The notes under the pieces: generated by a model
Seen by the model: only the letters and a program-made list of their open reading frames with translations
Database searches by the model: none
Told to the model about the DNA's origin: nothing
Assembly: GCA_036927565.1 (NCBI GenBank)
Contig: JAYESD010000007.1
Coordinates: 1,137,644 to 1,201,643, forward strand
From: Tuctoria greenei
Taxonomy: Eukaryota; Streptophyta; Magnoliopsida; Poales; Poaceae
Reading direction: 5' to 3'
DNA length: 64,000 nt
In this document: piece after piece, positions 55,693 through 64,000 of the stretch
Layout: the number at the start of each line of letters is the position of its first letter
Numbering within the stretch: position 1 is the first letter of the stretch
Position numbers and translations under genes: made by a program

Positions 55693-58600
55693 CTAGACCC
55701 TATGGAAGAACTCGGCGATCTTCTGGGCGACCTCCGACACGCAGGCTCGGGTAGCTTCGCCTTCTCCTTCGACGGGGCCTTCAAGCACCGGGTCCAGAGG
55801 AAATCGAGGGTTCCGGGTGGTGTAGCATGTCAACACATATTCTGTGACGTTCCTAGCCAGGGATTGCCCCTCGACCTCCAGCTGGTCCGCGATGACGTCG
55901 CCCACCTTGGAGAGCTTGCTGCCTGCGGCGCTCAACGCTTGCAACGCAAGGTCCGACTCCGGCTCCGGATCATCCGGGTGCACGGGGCTGAAACCCATCG
56001 GCGTCAGCGCGTCGTCGGCCTTGCCCAGGAACTCCCAAATCTGCAGGGAGTCCGCCTTCCTCAAGTTCTTCATCTCTTCCAGGGATCTCTGGGCCGCCGT
56101 CAGCTCTGAATTCTCGCGGGCGAGGCGCTCAACTTCTTTGGCGTTTTGCTGGATCTTCGCAGCAACCCGCTTCTCAAGTCTTCCGAGCTCCTCCTCCCGG
56201 AGGTGGATCTTGTTCCGGCGGTCGACCAGGTCCTTCTCCCTAGCCTCCACTTTCTTCTCCCGGGCGACAAGGGCACACTCGTATTCGTAGAGTTCCTGCC
56301 CCCGCACCCAGGTCTTCTCCTCTTCCTCGAGGCAGCACTCTTCCAATTTCTTAGTGCGCTCCTCGAGGCCCTTGTCCGCCAGAGCTGTTTTCTCGGCGAG
56401 CTCTTCTTCCCGTCGCAAGACGTCATCCCGTAGATCTAGGAGTTTTTGCTCCTCGTCCTCGAGCCGTCTTTCCCTCCCTTCAAGTGCCTCTCGGCGCTTG
56501 ATGAGTGCGGTGCTGATGGCCTCGAGCTGATCAAACCGAGCATTGGCCGCGTCGTTAGCAGCCTTAGCTCGGTCGTGGAACTCCCGGGATTGAGCATCGA
56601 GGGCGTGAGTCATGCTCTCCCTCTCGTCCAGCAGCTTATCCCAGAGCTCCAGGCGGATCTTCTCCCGCTTGATCCACTCCTTGTCATCCGCAAGCCTCGA
56701 CTGCGCCAGCTTAGTCTCGAAGTGGAGCCGATTACGCCACCGCCTAAGGGTTTGGCGCTCTTCTTCAAGAGCCTTGCTGTCGTGGAAGAAGGCCAGTTGG
56801 ACCTGACATAGACTGGAGCAGGCGTTATCGATGGACATCGACAGCGAGATGGGCTCCGGACCTGCTGGGATCTCTTCCGCTGGTTCCAGCGGGTCTTCAC
56901 ATACAAAAATTGGGTCCCACTCTACGAGAGTGGAACCCCGAGCTTCCAAAGCGCTAGGGCCTTCCTCCGGGACGGCCTCAGTCGCCATCGAAGAAGGTCC
57001 CGCCGCCAAATCTTCATTTGCCCCCTCAGGCTGGGGGTCGGCGACTTCGTTCAGGCACTCTGGCTCTGCCACAGGTACCATCGACGTCGTCGCCTCCGAA
57101 GCAGGAGCCGCTACTGGCTCCGGCCGGGACAAATCTTCTGAGGGAGGCTCAAGCTCCCTCGCCTCTTTAACCGCCGGCTCTGTGACCGGCGCTCCAATAA
57201 TCACCGGCTCTGCGCCCGGAGCTTCGGAAGTAACCGGCTCAACTGCCGGAACTACTTCGACTTCCGGCTCGCAAGTTGGGGCTTCAGCCACCTCCGGCTC
57301 AATCGCCGGGGCTTCAGCACTTTCCGGCTCCGAAGCCGGGACTGCTACTTCCTCCGACTCAACAGCCGGAGCTTCTACTACTGCAGCACCAGGACCCGGA
57401 GCTTCCACTTCTGGGACGGGTGCCGCTGGCGCATCTTCATTCCCGTGGTCCGGCGCTACCACGGGAACTTCTGGAGACGAGTCGAGGTCCATGACCACGA
57501 CAGCCGGCGCCGGAGCTGTCGCAGCCTCCGCTTGGGGCGGCACCGGGACTGGAGCAGAAGCCCTCGCAGCCTCAGACACTGTGGCTGAGGGTGGAGCTTC
57601 ACTCCCCTTCTTGGGAACGCTGCAGATGAAGAACGAAGAAATTGAGCAAACAGATGCTACAATTAAAAAGTTAATCGAGGTAAAAAAGAAAAATTACCTT
57701 GGGAGGCTCCCGCACCAGCTTGCGCGGAACCTCTTTCCCGGACGATCCGGGCTGGCCACGGTCGGCGTAGGAGCTCCGGGAGGACTCCCAGGACTTGCCA
57801 CAGCCGCGGGCGTTTCCCGGGTCGGAGCTCTCCTTGATCGGGAGGAACTCCTAGACCTGGAGGCCCTCACCGCTCCAGATGCTGGAGTCGCGCGCCCGGA
57901 GCTAGCACCACAGGAGGGATCCACCACGGGGACAGTCGCACTCCGGGAGGATCCCACCGCCGGAACAGTAACGTTCCGGAAGGACCCCACCACGGGGACA
58001 GTCGCCACGGCGGCGGAGGATCTTCCTTCCTGAGGAGGGGGAACCGGGGGGGAAGTGGCAGGCCCGATGGACCTTCCGTCAGCATGTCGCAGCTTCCTCT
58101 TCCGGCTCTCCGGCTCCTCCGCCAGCTCCTTGCCCTTGCCGATGACCTCAACTCTTGGCTGTGGGACAGGGGCAGAGCCGTCTTCGGACAACCCGGGGAT
58201 CGCCAACCGGGTGGTTGATCTTCTCTCGACGACACCAAGATCGTCAAGCGCGGGCATCGTCCGCCGGAGCTCCCTGCTGAACTCAACTTCCACGTTCAGA
58301 GGGAGGAAGGCCGGCGGCGGAGTCAAGTAATCTCCGTCAACGTCGATGCCGTGCTGGAATTTCTTGAGGTGAAACTCCAAGGTCTTCCCCACCATGCTGG
58401 ACTTCAACCCGGTCTCAACCCGGTCCTCGTCCATCACGCTGTTGAGGGCCCAGGCGAGCTTCTCCCTCCTCTTCAGCGGCGCCCACCTGTTGGACAGGAA
58501 GTTGCAGAACACCGCCTGGGGAGTCAATCCTCCCTCCACACATTGGCGGATCCTGGTCAGGACAGGGTCGAAAGCTTCCGCCAGCACCGGAACTTCGCTC

Positions 58601-59148
58601 CATACCGACGTGTCAATGCCGGGCAGACCGTCTGGCAACTCCAACCACTCATGCTCCTCCACCCAGATGACTATCCAATCTTTCTTCCAGTCATCCCACT
58701 TCCCGGAAGGGAATGACCGGAGGTACTTGAATGGGCACTTCTTGCGCTTCACGAAGTAGTAGAAGCCAAGATACTCATTGCTTCGGCTGGTGGTGTGGAC
58801 GGTGAAGAAGGTTCGGAAGAGCTCGATGCAGGGAGGGATGCCCACCCACATCTCGCAAAAGTGGACAAATATGGACACAAGGAGAATGGAGTGAGGGCCA
58901 AGGTGGTACAGCTGCAGACCATAGAAGTCCAGCAGCATCAAGAAGAAAGAAGAAAACGGTGGGATCAGCCCCACCATGGCGTACGAGGAAAAGTACACCA
59001 TCTCGCCAGCGTGCTCCTTTTCAAAGGGGAGCTCTCCGCCGGCGCGGACCGAGCGGTTGAAGAAGTCCGAAGACCACCCCATGAGGGCCCGGACCTTCTT
59101 CAGATCGCTGTCAGTCTTCAAGCGACTCTCACGCAGACCCAACTCCAT
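55693..59148 (-). CDS. Antisense gene of the Tat element, two exons
   Basis: ATG 59148; exons 59148-57698 and 57619-55693 joined by a 78-bp GT-AG intron give 1125 aa with no internal stop. The N-terminal 250 residues match the plant family called putative gypsy-type transposon (Transposase_28): KKVRALMGWSSDFFNRSVRA, GEMVYFSSYAMVGLIPPFSS, ELFRTFFTVH, FKYLRSFPSGKWDDWKKDW. A Ser/Pro/Arg-rich middle follows. Early exon 2 is acidic with repeated EAPA-EPE units, and the rest is a long coiled coil (RREALEGRERRLEDEEQKLL, EEELAEKTALADKG, AREKDLVDRRNKIHLREEEL). Such antisense frames are known in Grande-type elements; their role is not established. Intact while the sense gag-pol is not. Confidence 0.82.
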
Positions 59149-59659
59149 CGCAGCACAGCTAGGCAAGAGAAGAGGAGCAAAGTACGAGTTGGGAGTTTGA
59201 GCGCAAGAACAGATGGGAAGCGTAAAGAACTCCCGACGGTGCGCTTTCCTTCTTAAGTAAGCCCTCGCAACGCTTGGATGGAAACTGCAGGGGAGTCAAG
59301 GATACTACTCAAGAATTCAACCCTGCCGATGACAAGAGGGCCCGGGACCACCCTGACGATCAAGTCGAGGCTATTACCCAGGCGAACAGTTGTCATCACG
59401 AGGCGGGAAACCCAAAGGCGGCGACCTGACAAGGCGCGCGGAACCGATACGGTTTTCGTATCGGGAACCGGCGACCTTCAATTGCGAGAGATCCGCACGT
59501 CAAAGATCTTATCTGCCGCCTGAGGTGCGCCACGCGTCGGGATTTAACCGTAAAGCCCCGCCAACGGCACCTCCGAAGACCCTTGAAGACCCAGTTCAAG
59601 AGTCGCGAGTATGGACCCACCTCCGACGGAATGACTTCACCCCGGTGACTTTCCCCGGA

Positions 59660-59678
59660 GGTAGGTCCAGGGGGCCAC
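59660..59678 (+). other. Gypsy polypurine tract
   Basis: GGAGGTAGGTCCAGGGGGCC directly before the 3' LTR; the G-rich core should prime plus-strand synthesis. Confidence 0.7.
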
Positions 59679-60533
59679 TGTCGGTACCCTAAAAACCATA
59701 CACCCCCTGAGGTTGCAAAGATCTCAAGGGAAGGACGTCTACTCAAATTGAAGACCCTCGGAGGCCCACTTGTCAGACATAACCGGACCTGCTTCTCCAA
59801 CATGGTTAACCCCTAGGTTGCCACGTGTACTGCCAGACCTGAGCTACTACCCACAAGGGTGAAGCTCCGGGCTAGGTACCGAAACGGCACCTCCGGACTT
59901 AACCCCTGACCGAGAGAAGCTCCGGACCTGACACGTGCCAGGCCACCCCGGAGCTTCCCGCTTCCCACAAGCAAGCTCCGGAGCTGCCACGTGTCCAAAC
60001 GTCGGAGCTGGCTGCCTCAAACCTCCGGAAGATATTGTAACGACTCCAGATCTTCAAAGGATAGCCGCGGACTTCAAGACCCGATTAATTGTCATTAATT
60101 CCATGTTAATGACACTTAATCGGACAATCTTAACACCTGTAACGGCACTGTCGGAGCCCGTTACAGGGTTATTAACAACAATTAACCGTGTATCAATACT
60201 AGTAACCGCCGGGGCCACATGTCGGGCCAGGCTAACTGGTAACGGTTTGTCCTTGTACTATAAAAGGACAGACCGACGATACACGAAGGAGAAGGCTCTC
60301 GAACGCTCTCAGGCACACACGCATTGACGTGAGCTTTCATACATAAACTAATACAACACCACACACCCGTGGAGTAGGGTATGACGCCCAGGCGGCCCGA
60401 ACCACGTAAACCACTGTGTCTCTCGTGTCCAATCGTGATTCACCTTCTTGAGTCTCCGCGCGCCCACACCGAACTACAAACTCCTTCAACACTTTAGTAG
60501 TGTCAGGAGATCTGCCGACTCCAACAGTCGACA
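59679..60533 (+). repeat. Gypsy 3' LTR
   Basis: 855 bp, same ends and length as the 5' LTR. Nine substitutions and no indels seen between them. Confidence 0.97.
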
Positions 60534-61239
60534 GCGGCGATCGTCATGCTACCCGCCAAATTTCCAAATTCAAAGGGTCACTAGACAACAGACTAGTCTG
60601 GTCCAAAACAGACTAGTACAAAGTAGGACGGAAAGCTTTAGTCCGTCCCAAAATGGACTCAACTGGACTGGCACGGACTAGTCCGGCCACAAGGGGCGGA
60701 CTAGTCCGGCCCACTAGGGTTCCTCTCGGATGATCTCACTAAGTATCAAACGGACTGGTCCGTACCAAAACGGACAAGTCCGAACTTTTCCAGAGAGCTT
60801 TAGTCCGTCCAAAAATGGACAAGTCCGGACTTCTCAGACTTAGCTCCAAATTCACTCAGATTCACTCTAGAGACGTTTGGTCCGTCTCAAAACGGACTTG
60901 TATGCCAGGCCGGACTAGTCTGGCCTCCTAGGGTTTCTCTCATTTTTGGCTTCTCACTTAGGTGTTTCACTAAACCACCACTTTGAGCCCTCTAGAATGA
61001 TCTCAATGCACATGATACATCCACCCTTTCACATGACACGGCTCATATGAGCTCATCTTCATAGAAACCCTAATTTCTACTATTGAGCCTTTGACGTCTG
61101 TTGCATCCTTTTTCTTTTTGGAGGGTTTTATCTCATTTCAATCATTGTACCTGTATTTAAGATCACTTTAGCTCATTAGTCTTCTTAATTATTGTCATTA
61201 ATCATCCAAAACCCATGGGGATGCCTAGATGCACTTTCA

Positions 61240-62980
61240 ATTACAAATAGACTTAATTTGATGGCAGACGGTGTGGTTCGACTGACTCAGACAACCTTCA
61301 TGAAAGGAAGAAACATACTCGATGGAGTGGTGATTCTTCATGAGACGGTTCATGAATTACACCAAAAAAACTTAGTGGAGCAATCTTGGAAATAGATTTT
61401 GAAAAGGCTTATGATAAAGTTAATTGGTCCTTTCTTCAAAAAACATTAAAAATGAAATGATTTAATGAAAAATGGTGTGAATGGATTTGTTCTTTCATTA
61501 CTGGGGGTAGTGTGGCTATCAAAGTTAATGACAATGTGGGTCATTACTTCCAAACAAAAAAAAGGATTGAGACAAGGTGATCCGTTATCACCAATTTCAT
61601 TCAATATAGTGGCTGACATGCTAGCGGTCATTATTGAACGTGCAAAGAATGTGGGACAAATCAAAGGGATAATACCACATTTGGTTGATGGCGGGCTCTC
61701 CTTCTTCAATATGCTGATGACACCATTCTTTTCATAGATCATGATCTAGAAAAGGCTAAGAATTTTAAAGTAATACTTTTAGTGTTCGAGAAGCTTTCAG
61801 GTCTTAAAATTAATTTCCATAAAAGTGAACTATTTTGCTTTGGAGATGCTCAAAACATGGAAGCGTAATATGCTGAGTTATTCGGATGTGAGCACGAGAA
61901 TTTTCCTATCCGGTATCTGGGGATACCGAACCATTATCGAAAGCTCAGAAATACCAAGTGGAAACATGTGGAAGAGCAACTTGAGAAAATATTAAGTGGT
62001 TGGAAAGAGAAATTATTGTCCTCTGGTGGAAAACTGATACTCATTAATGTTGTACTTAGTAGTATGGTATTGTATATGATATCTGTTTTCCAAATACCAA
62101 AAGGAGTGTTGCATAAGCTGGATTTTTTTAGATCTCGCTTCTTTTGGCAAAGAGGTAGTGATAAAAAGAAATACAGACTAGCTAGATGGAATGTAATTTG
62201 TTGCCCAAAATACCAAGGTGGTTTGCGAATCCATGACCTTTAGACTAAAAAATAAAGCTCTACTCGGTAAATGGCTATATAGGCTTCTTACTGAGGACAG
62301 GGTCCGGCAAAACCTACTAAAAAGAAAATATGTTGGCTCAAAAGCGTTATCACAAGTTTATTTGAAACATGGTGACTCTCACATTTGGGCAGGATTGATG
62401 GCGACGAAGACACAATTCTTCCGCTTTGGCACTTTCATTATTCAAGACGGCTCACAGATCAAACTTGGTCAATCATCCAAGTTGCTTCAAACTTGTATCC
62501 ACCAAATAGGGTAGCTAATATTTTTGGTAATTGGCTACAAGGGATAGATAACAAGTATCAAATGCACTTTCGGGTGGGAGCGATTGCTATTACTTGGTTG
62601 CTTTGGCTGTGTAGAAATGATTTGATTTTTAATAGTAAAAGTTCATCTTCTCTGCAGGTTATTTACAGGTGTACTTCTTTGCTTCGTTCATGATCAACTT
62701 TACATCGTTTGGAGTACAAAAACCTGTACATGGAGGTGTGTACACGATTGGAGCTGGTGGCGAGACATATTTTATCCAACTTAGGTGGCAGCATAACCTA
62801 TGAATCAACTCTACATCGTTTCATACTCCCTTATGAGCAAACATCTTGTATTGTGTTTGCGATGTCATAATTTTTGTGTTTAGTGTCTGCATGCATCTCA
62901 GTTATGCAGAAGTTGGGTGCAGACTCTAATGTATCTCTGGATACTTTTGAGTTTAATAAAGTGCTCATTATCGAAAAAAA
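61240..62980 (+). pseudogene. LINE ORF2 reverse transcriptase remnant
   Basis: RT starts mid-domain at ITNRLNLMADGVV. Then FMKGRNILDGVVILHE, LEIDFEKAYDKVNWSFLQK, KKGLRQGDPLSPISFNIVAD and a frame-shifted QYADDTILF (about 61705). Next LKINFHKSELFCFG, FPIRYLGIP, LINVVLSSMVLYMISVFQIPK, FFWQRG and KYQGGLRIHDL. The C-terminal zinc-binding region is partly present (LGKWLYRLL, to about 62690). Multiple stops and frameshifts. The endonuclease domain is absent. Confidence 0.85.
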
Positions 62981-63236
62981 GCTCAGGAATTCACAAACTC
63001 TATATTTCAACATACAACCAAAGGAGATAGGTACGACCAGAAATGATGCAGATATGCTAGCATTTTGCTCCACTACAAATTATTGATCAAACATCTTCTT
63101 TCACAATGTACAATAATGTTTTTTGATAAGGTGGTGTCATCGACAAGTTCACAAAACAAGATGGTGAAAGGGATGGTTGCTTGTACGGTCATCTCGCTGG
63201 AAGTGGCCTTTTCCCTTGGAGTGGAGAGATCATAGA
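62981..63236. other. Intergenic, nothing recognised
   Basis: A short spacer after the LINE tail. A 70-codon open frame overlapping it has no known domain. Confidence 0.35.
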
Positions 63237-63338
63237 TACTCCCTCATTTTTAAACTGTTAACGTTAGGTTAAAAATTTTAGTTTAAGTTTAAACTAAAAG
63301 TGTTATCCTAACAACAACAATTTAAGAACAAGGAGTAT
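63237..63338. mobile_element. Stowaway-like MITE downstream of the MPK gene
   Basis: About 102 bp with ends TACTCCCTC and GGAGTA and a central palindrome AGTTTAAGTTTAAACT. It ends 36 bp from the MPK stop codon, so it probably lies in the MPK 3' UTR. Confidence 0.75.
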
Positions 63339-63373
63339 GATTTTTTGATTGCTCCTTTTGCATCGGGAACTGT

Positions 63374-64000
63374 TTAGTGAACTGGATCTGGGTTGAACTT
63401 GAGAGACTCTTTCCATATGATCTCCTTGATATCTTCTTCGGTGAGTGATGGCTGCTCGAAATCGAAGCTGAACGGTGCTGGGCAGACGGGTTCATCATTT
63501 ATCTCATGGAGGGATGCCAAGTACGGGTGGCACAAAGCCTCATCAACTGCGACGTCAAAAAAAAAAAGGTCAGTGTCTTCCAACGGAGGGCTTCTTGTGA
63601 TCTTCAAAGAGCAAGCATGCTTAAATCGTAGGGGTATGTAAGACTGACGGAAGAAGAATTTCAGATGATCATTCATACTTCGTGTCTGGATAAGGACGAT
63701 TTAGCCTAGGATTTAGCTTCAAATTAACTAGATCCCGCCTCATCCAACCAGGTGCTCACACGTTTTGCAATGAAATAAATTCATGTAAGGCTGCTAGATG
63801 GCCTTTCGAAAAAAAAATGTAAGGCTGCTAGATTACCAGTAATCCTTTTGCTGGGATCAAATACAAGCATCCTCTCAAGCAAATCCACGGCACCGCTGGA
63901 CATAGTGGGGAACCGTGCACGGAACTGTTGCTTGGGGAACTGAGGAAGCGACCTCACATATCTGCGGGCGTGATCACTTCGGAGGAATCCAAGGCTCGTG
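63374..64000 (-). CDS. MAP kinase, C-terminal exons (partial)
   Basis: Two exons are visible: 64000-63837 (continuing off the window) and 63546-63374, joined in frame by a GT-AG intron (donor GTAATC at 63836, acceptor GACGTCGCAG at 63547). The protein reads RRYVRSLPQFPKQQFRARFP, DLLERMLVFDPSKRIT, VDEALCHPYLASLHEINDEP, PFSFDFEQPSLTEEDIKEII and ends FNPDPVH. This is the end of the kinase domain and the C-terminal lobe of a plant MPK with the common-docking-type acidic LHEINDEP segment. The TEY/TDY activation loop is outside. The length of the tail fits group A/B MPKs rather than the long TDY group. It signals in the cytosol and nucleus after phosphorylation by a MAPKK. Confidence 0.92.
63783..63833 (+). 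mobile_element. 17-bp LINE-tail insertion in an MPK intron
   Basis: GGCCTTTCG followed by A8 (63800-63816) is flanked by two identical 17-bp copies of ATGTAAGGCTGCTAGAT (63783-63799 and 63817-63833). This looks like an extremely 5'-truncated LINE with a target duplication. The second copy ends 3 bp from the splice donor of the minus-strand MPK gene. Confidence 0.75.

Larger units (their letters stand above)
47594..60533 (+). mobile_element. Ty3/gypsy element, Tat type, complete, 12.94 kb
   Basis: 855-bp LTRs with the 5-bp target duplication GCGGC on both sides (47589-47593 and 60534-60538). Order: LTR, primer site, gag, protease, RT, RNase H, second (archaeal-type) RNase H, integrase, noncoding spacer with palindromes, a long antisense gene, polypurine tract, LTR. 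The second RNase H and the antisense gene point to the Tat lineage (Grande/Retand/RIRE2-like). I count nine substitutions between the LTRs, about 1%. No chromodomain seen. Confidence 0.95.
47300..61239 (-). mobile_element. SIRE-like LTR fragment, split by the gypsy element
   Basis: Left piece 47300-47593 and right piece 60539-61239 match the LTR at 36.2-37.9 kb in order and orientation (shared words CCAAACCCTAATC, GGCGGCGCTAGGGTTCCAGA, GGGGTCCC-TTTTTATAG, many GGACTAGTCCG units, and the terminal CTAGATGCACTTTCA). About 600 bp corresponding to 36216-36815 is missing on the left, so the LTR is truncated where it meets the LINE. Confidence 0.8.
44540..62980 (+). mobile_element. LINE split by nested LTR insertions
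   Basis: ORF1-type coding remnants (to about 47300) and ORF2 reverse-transcriptase remnants (from 61240) are on the same strand, on either side of an LTR fragment, and end in a LINE-like tail (GTTTAATAAAGTGCTCATTATCG plus A7, 62951-62980). AGCTCAGAGGAATTACACAA left of ORF1 (44519) resembles GCTCAGGAATTCACAA after the tail (62981), a possible but imperfect target duplication. The endonuclease and first part of RT are missing. That both halves come from one LINE is inference from order, strand and nesting. Confidence 0.6.

Noticed and set aside
56831..58033. 400-codon plus-strand open frame (Ser/Gly/Ala-rich)
   Set aside because: It lies opposite the antisense gene of the gypsy element, shows only low-complexity composition, and mirrors the repeats of that gene.

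Overview
This is nuclear DNA from a grass (Poaceae). The genes have plant introns with GT-AG boundaries, the host coding sequences are GC-rich, and the retrotransposons are grass-type Ty1/copia, Ty3/gypsy and LINE elements. Small palindromic MITEs beginning CTCCCTCCG are scattered throughout. The species cannot be fixed from the sequence alone. From memory, the COMT and LHY proteins look closest to rice-type homologues.

Host genes, left to right: (1) the 3' part of N-acetylglucosaminyltransferase I (GnTI, + strand, 90-2083), with an AT-AC U12-type intron; (2) a single-exon B3 transcription factor of the RAV/NGATHA type (- strand, 11647-12345); (3) the clock MYB gene LHY/CCA1 (- strand, 20756-24381, six coding exons); (4) the lignin gene COMT (+ strand, 38557-39774, two exons); (5) a small BRH1-like RING-H2 gene (+ strand, 41994-42464); (6) the 3' end of a MAP kinase gene (- strand, from 63374 off the right edge). 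As I recall, B3, LHY, COMT and an MPK also lie close together on rice chromosome 8, so genes 2-6 are probably an ancestral neighbourhood pushed apart by transposons.

Transposon layers: a 5'-truncated LINE (2.94-3.54 kb); a 7.0-kb Mutator-like element (3.59-10.62 kb) with a dead transposase, an intact two-exon GRF-type zinc-finger gene and a decayed zinc-binding relative; a decayed copia element on the - strand (14.64-20.22 kb); a region with GAGACG/CGTCTC motif clusters that carries two exons of an ARGONAUTE gene (28.5-30.25 kb); a block of partial copia, gypsy-LTR and SIRE/Maximus-like copia pieces (about 30.3-37.9 kb) ending about 690 bp upstream of COMT; and a nested stack at 44.5-63 kb. 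In the stack a LINE holds a SIRE-like LTR fragment, which holds a young 12.94-kb Ty3/gypsy element of the Tat type. That gypsy element has 855-bp LTRs, a GCGGC target duplication, a sense gag-pol with several in-frame stops, and a long spliced antisense gene.

Most likely to reward a second look: the GRF gene and tandem repeat inside the Mutator-like element; the antisense gene and the placing of TAG codons in the gypsy element; the ARGONAUTE fragment in a transposon-like region; the U12 intron; and a 17-bp LINE-tail insertion beside a MAP kinase splice site.
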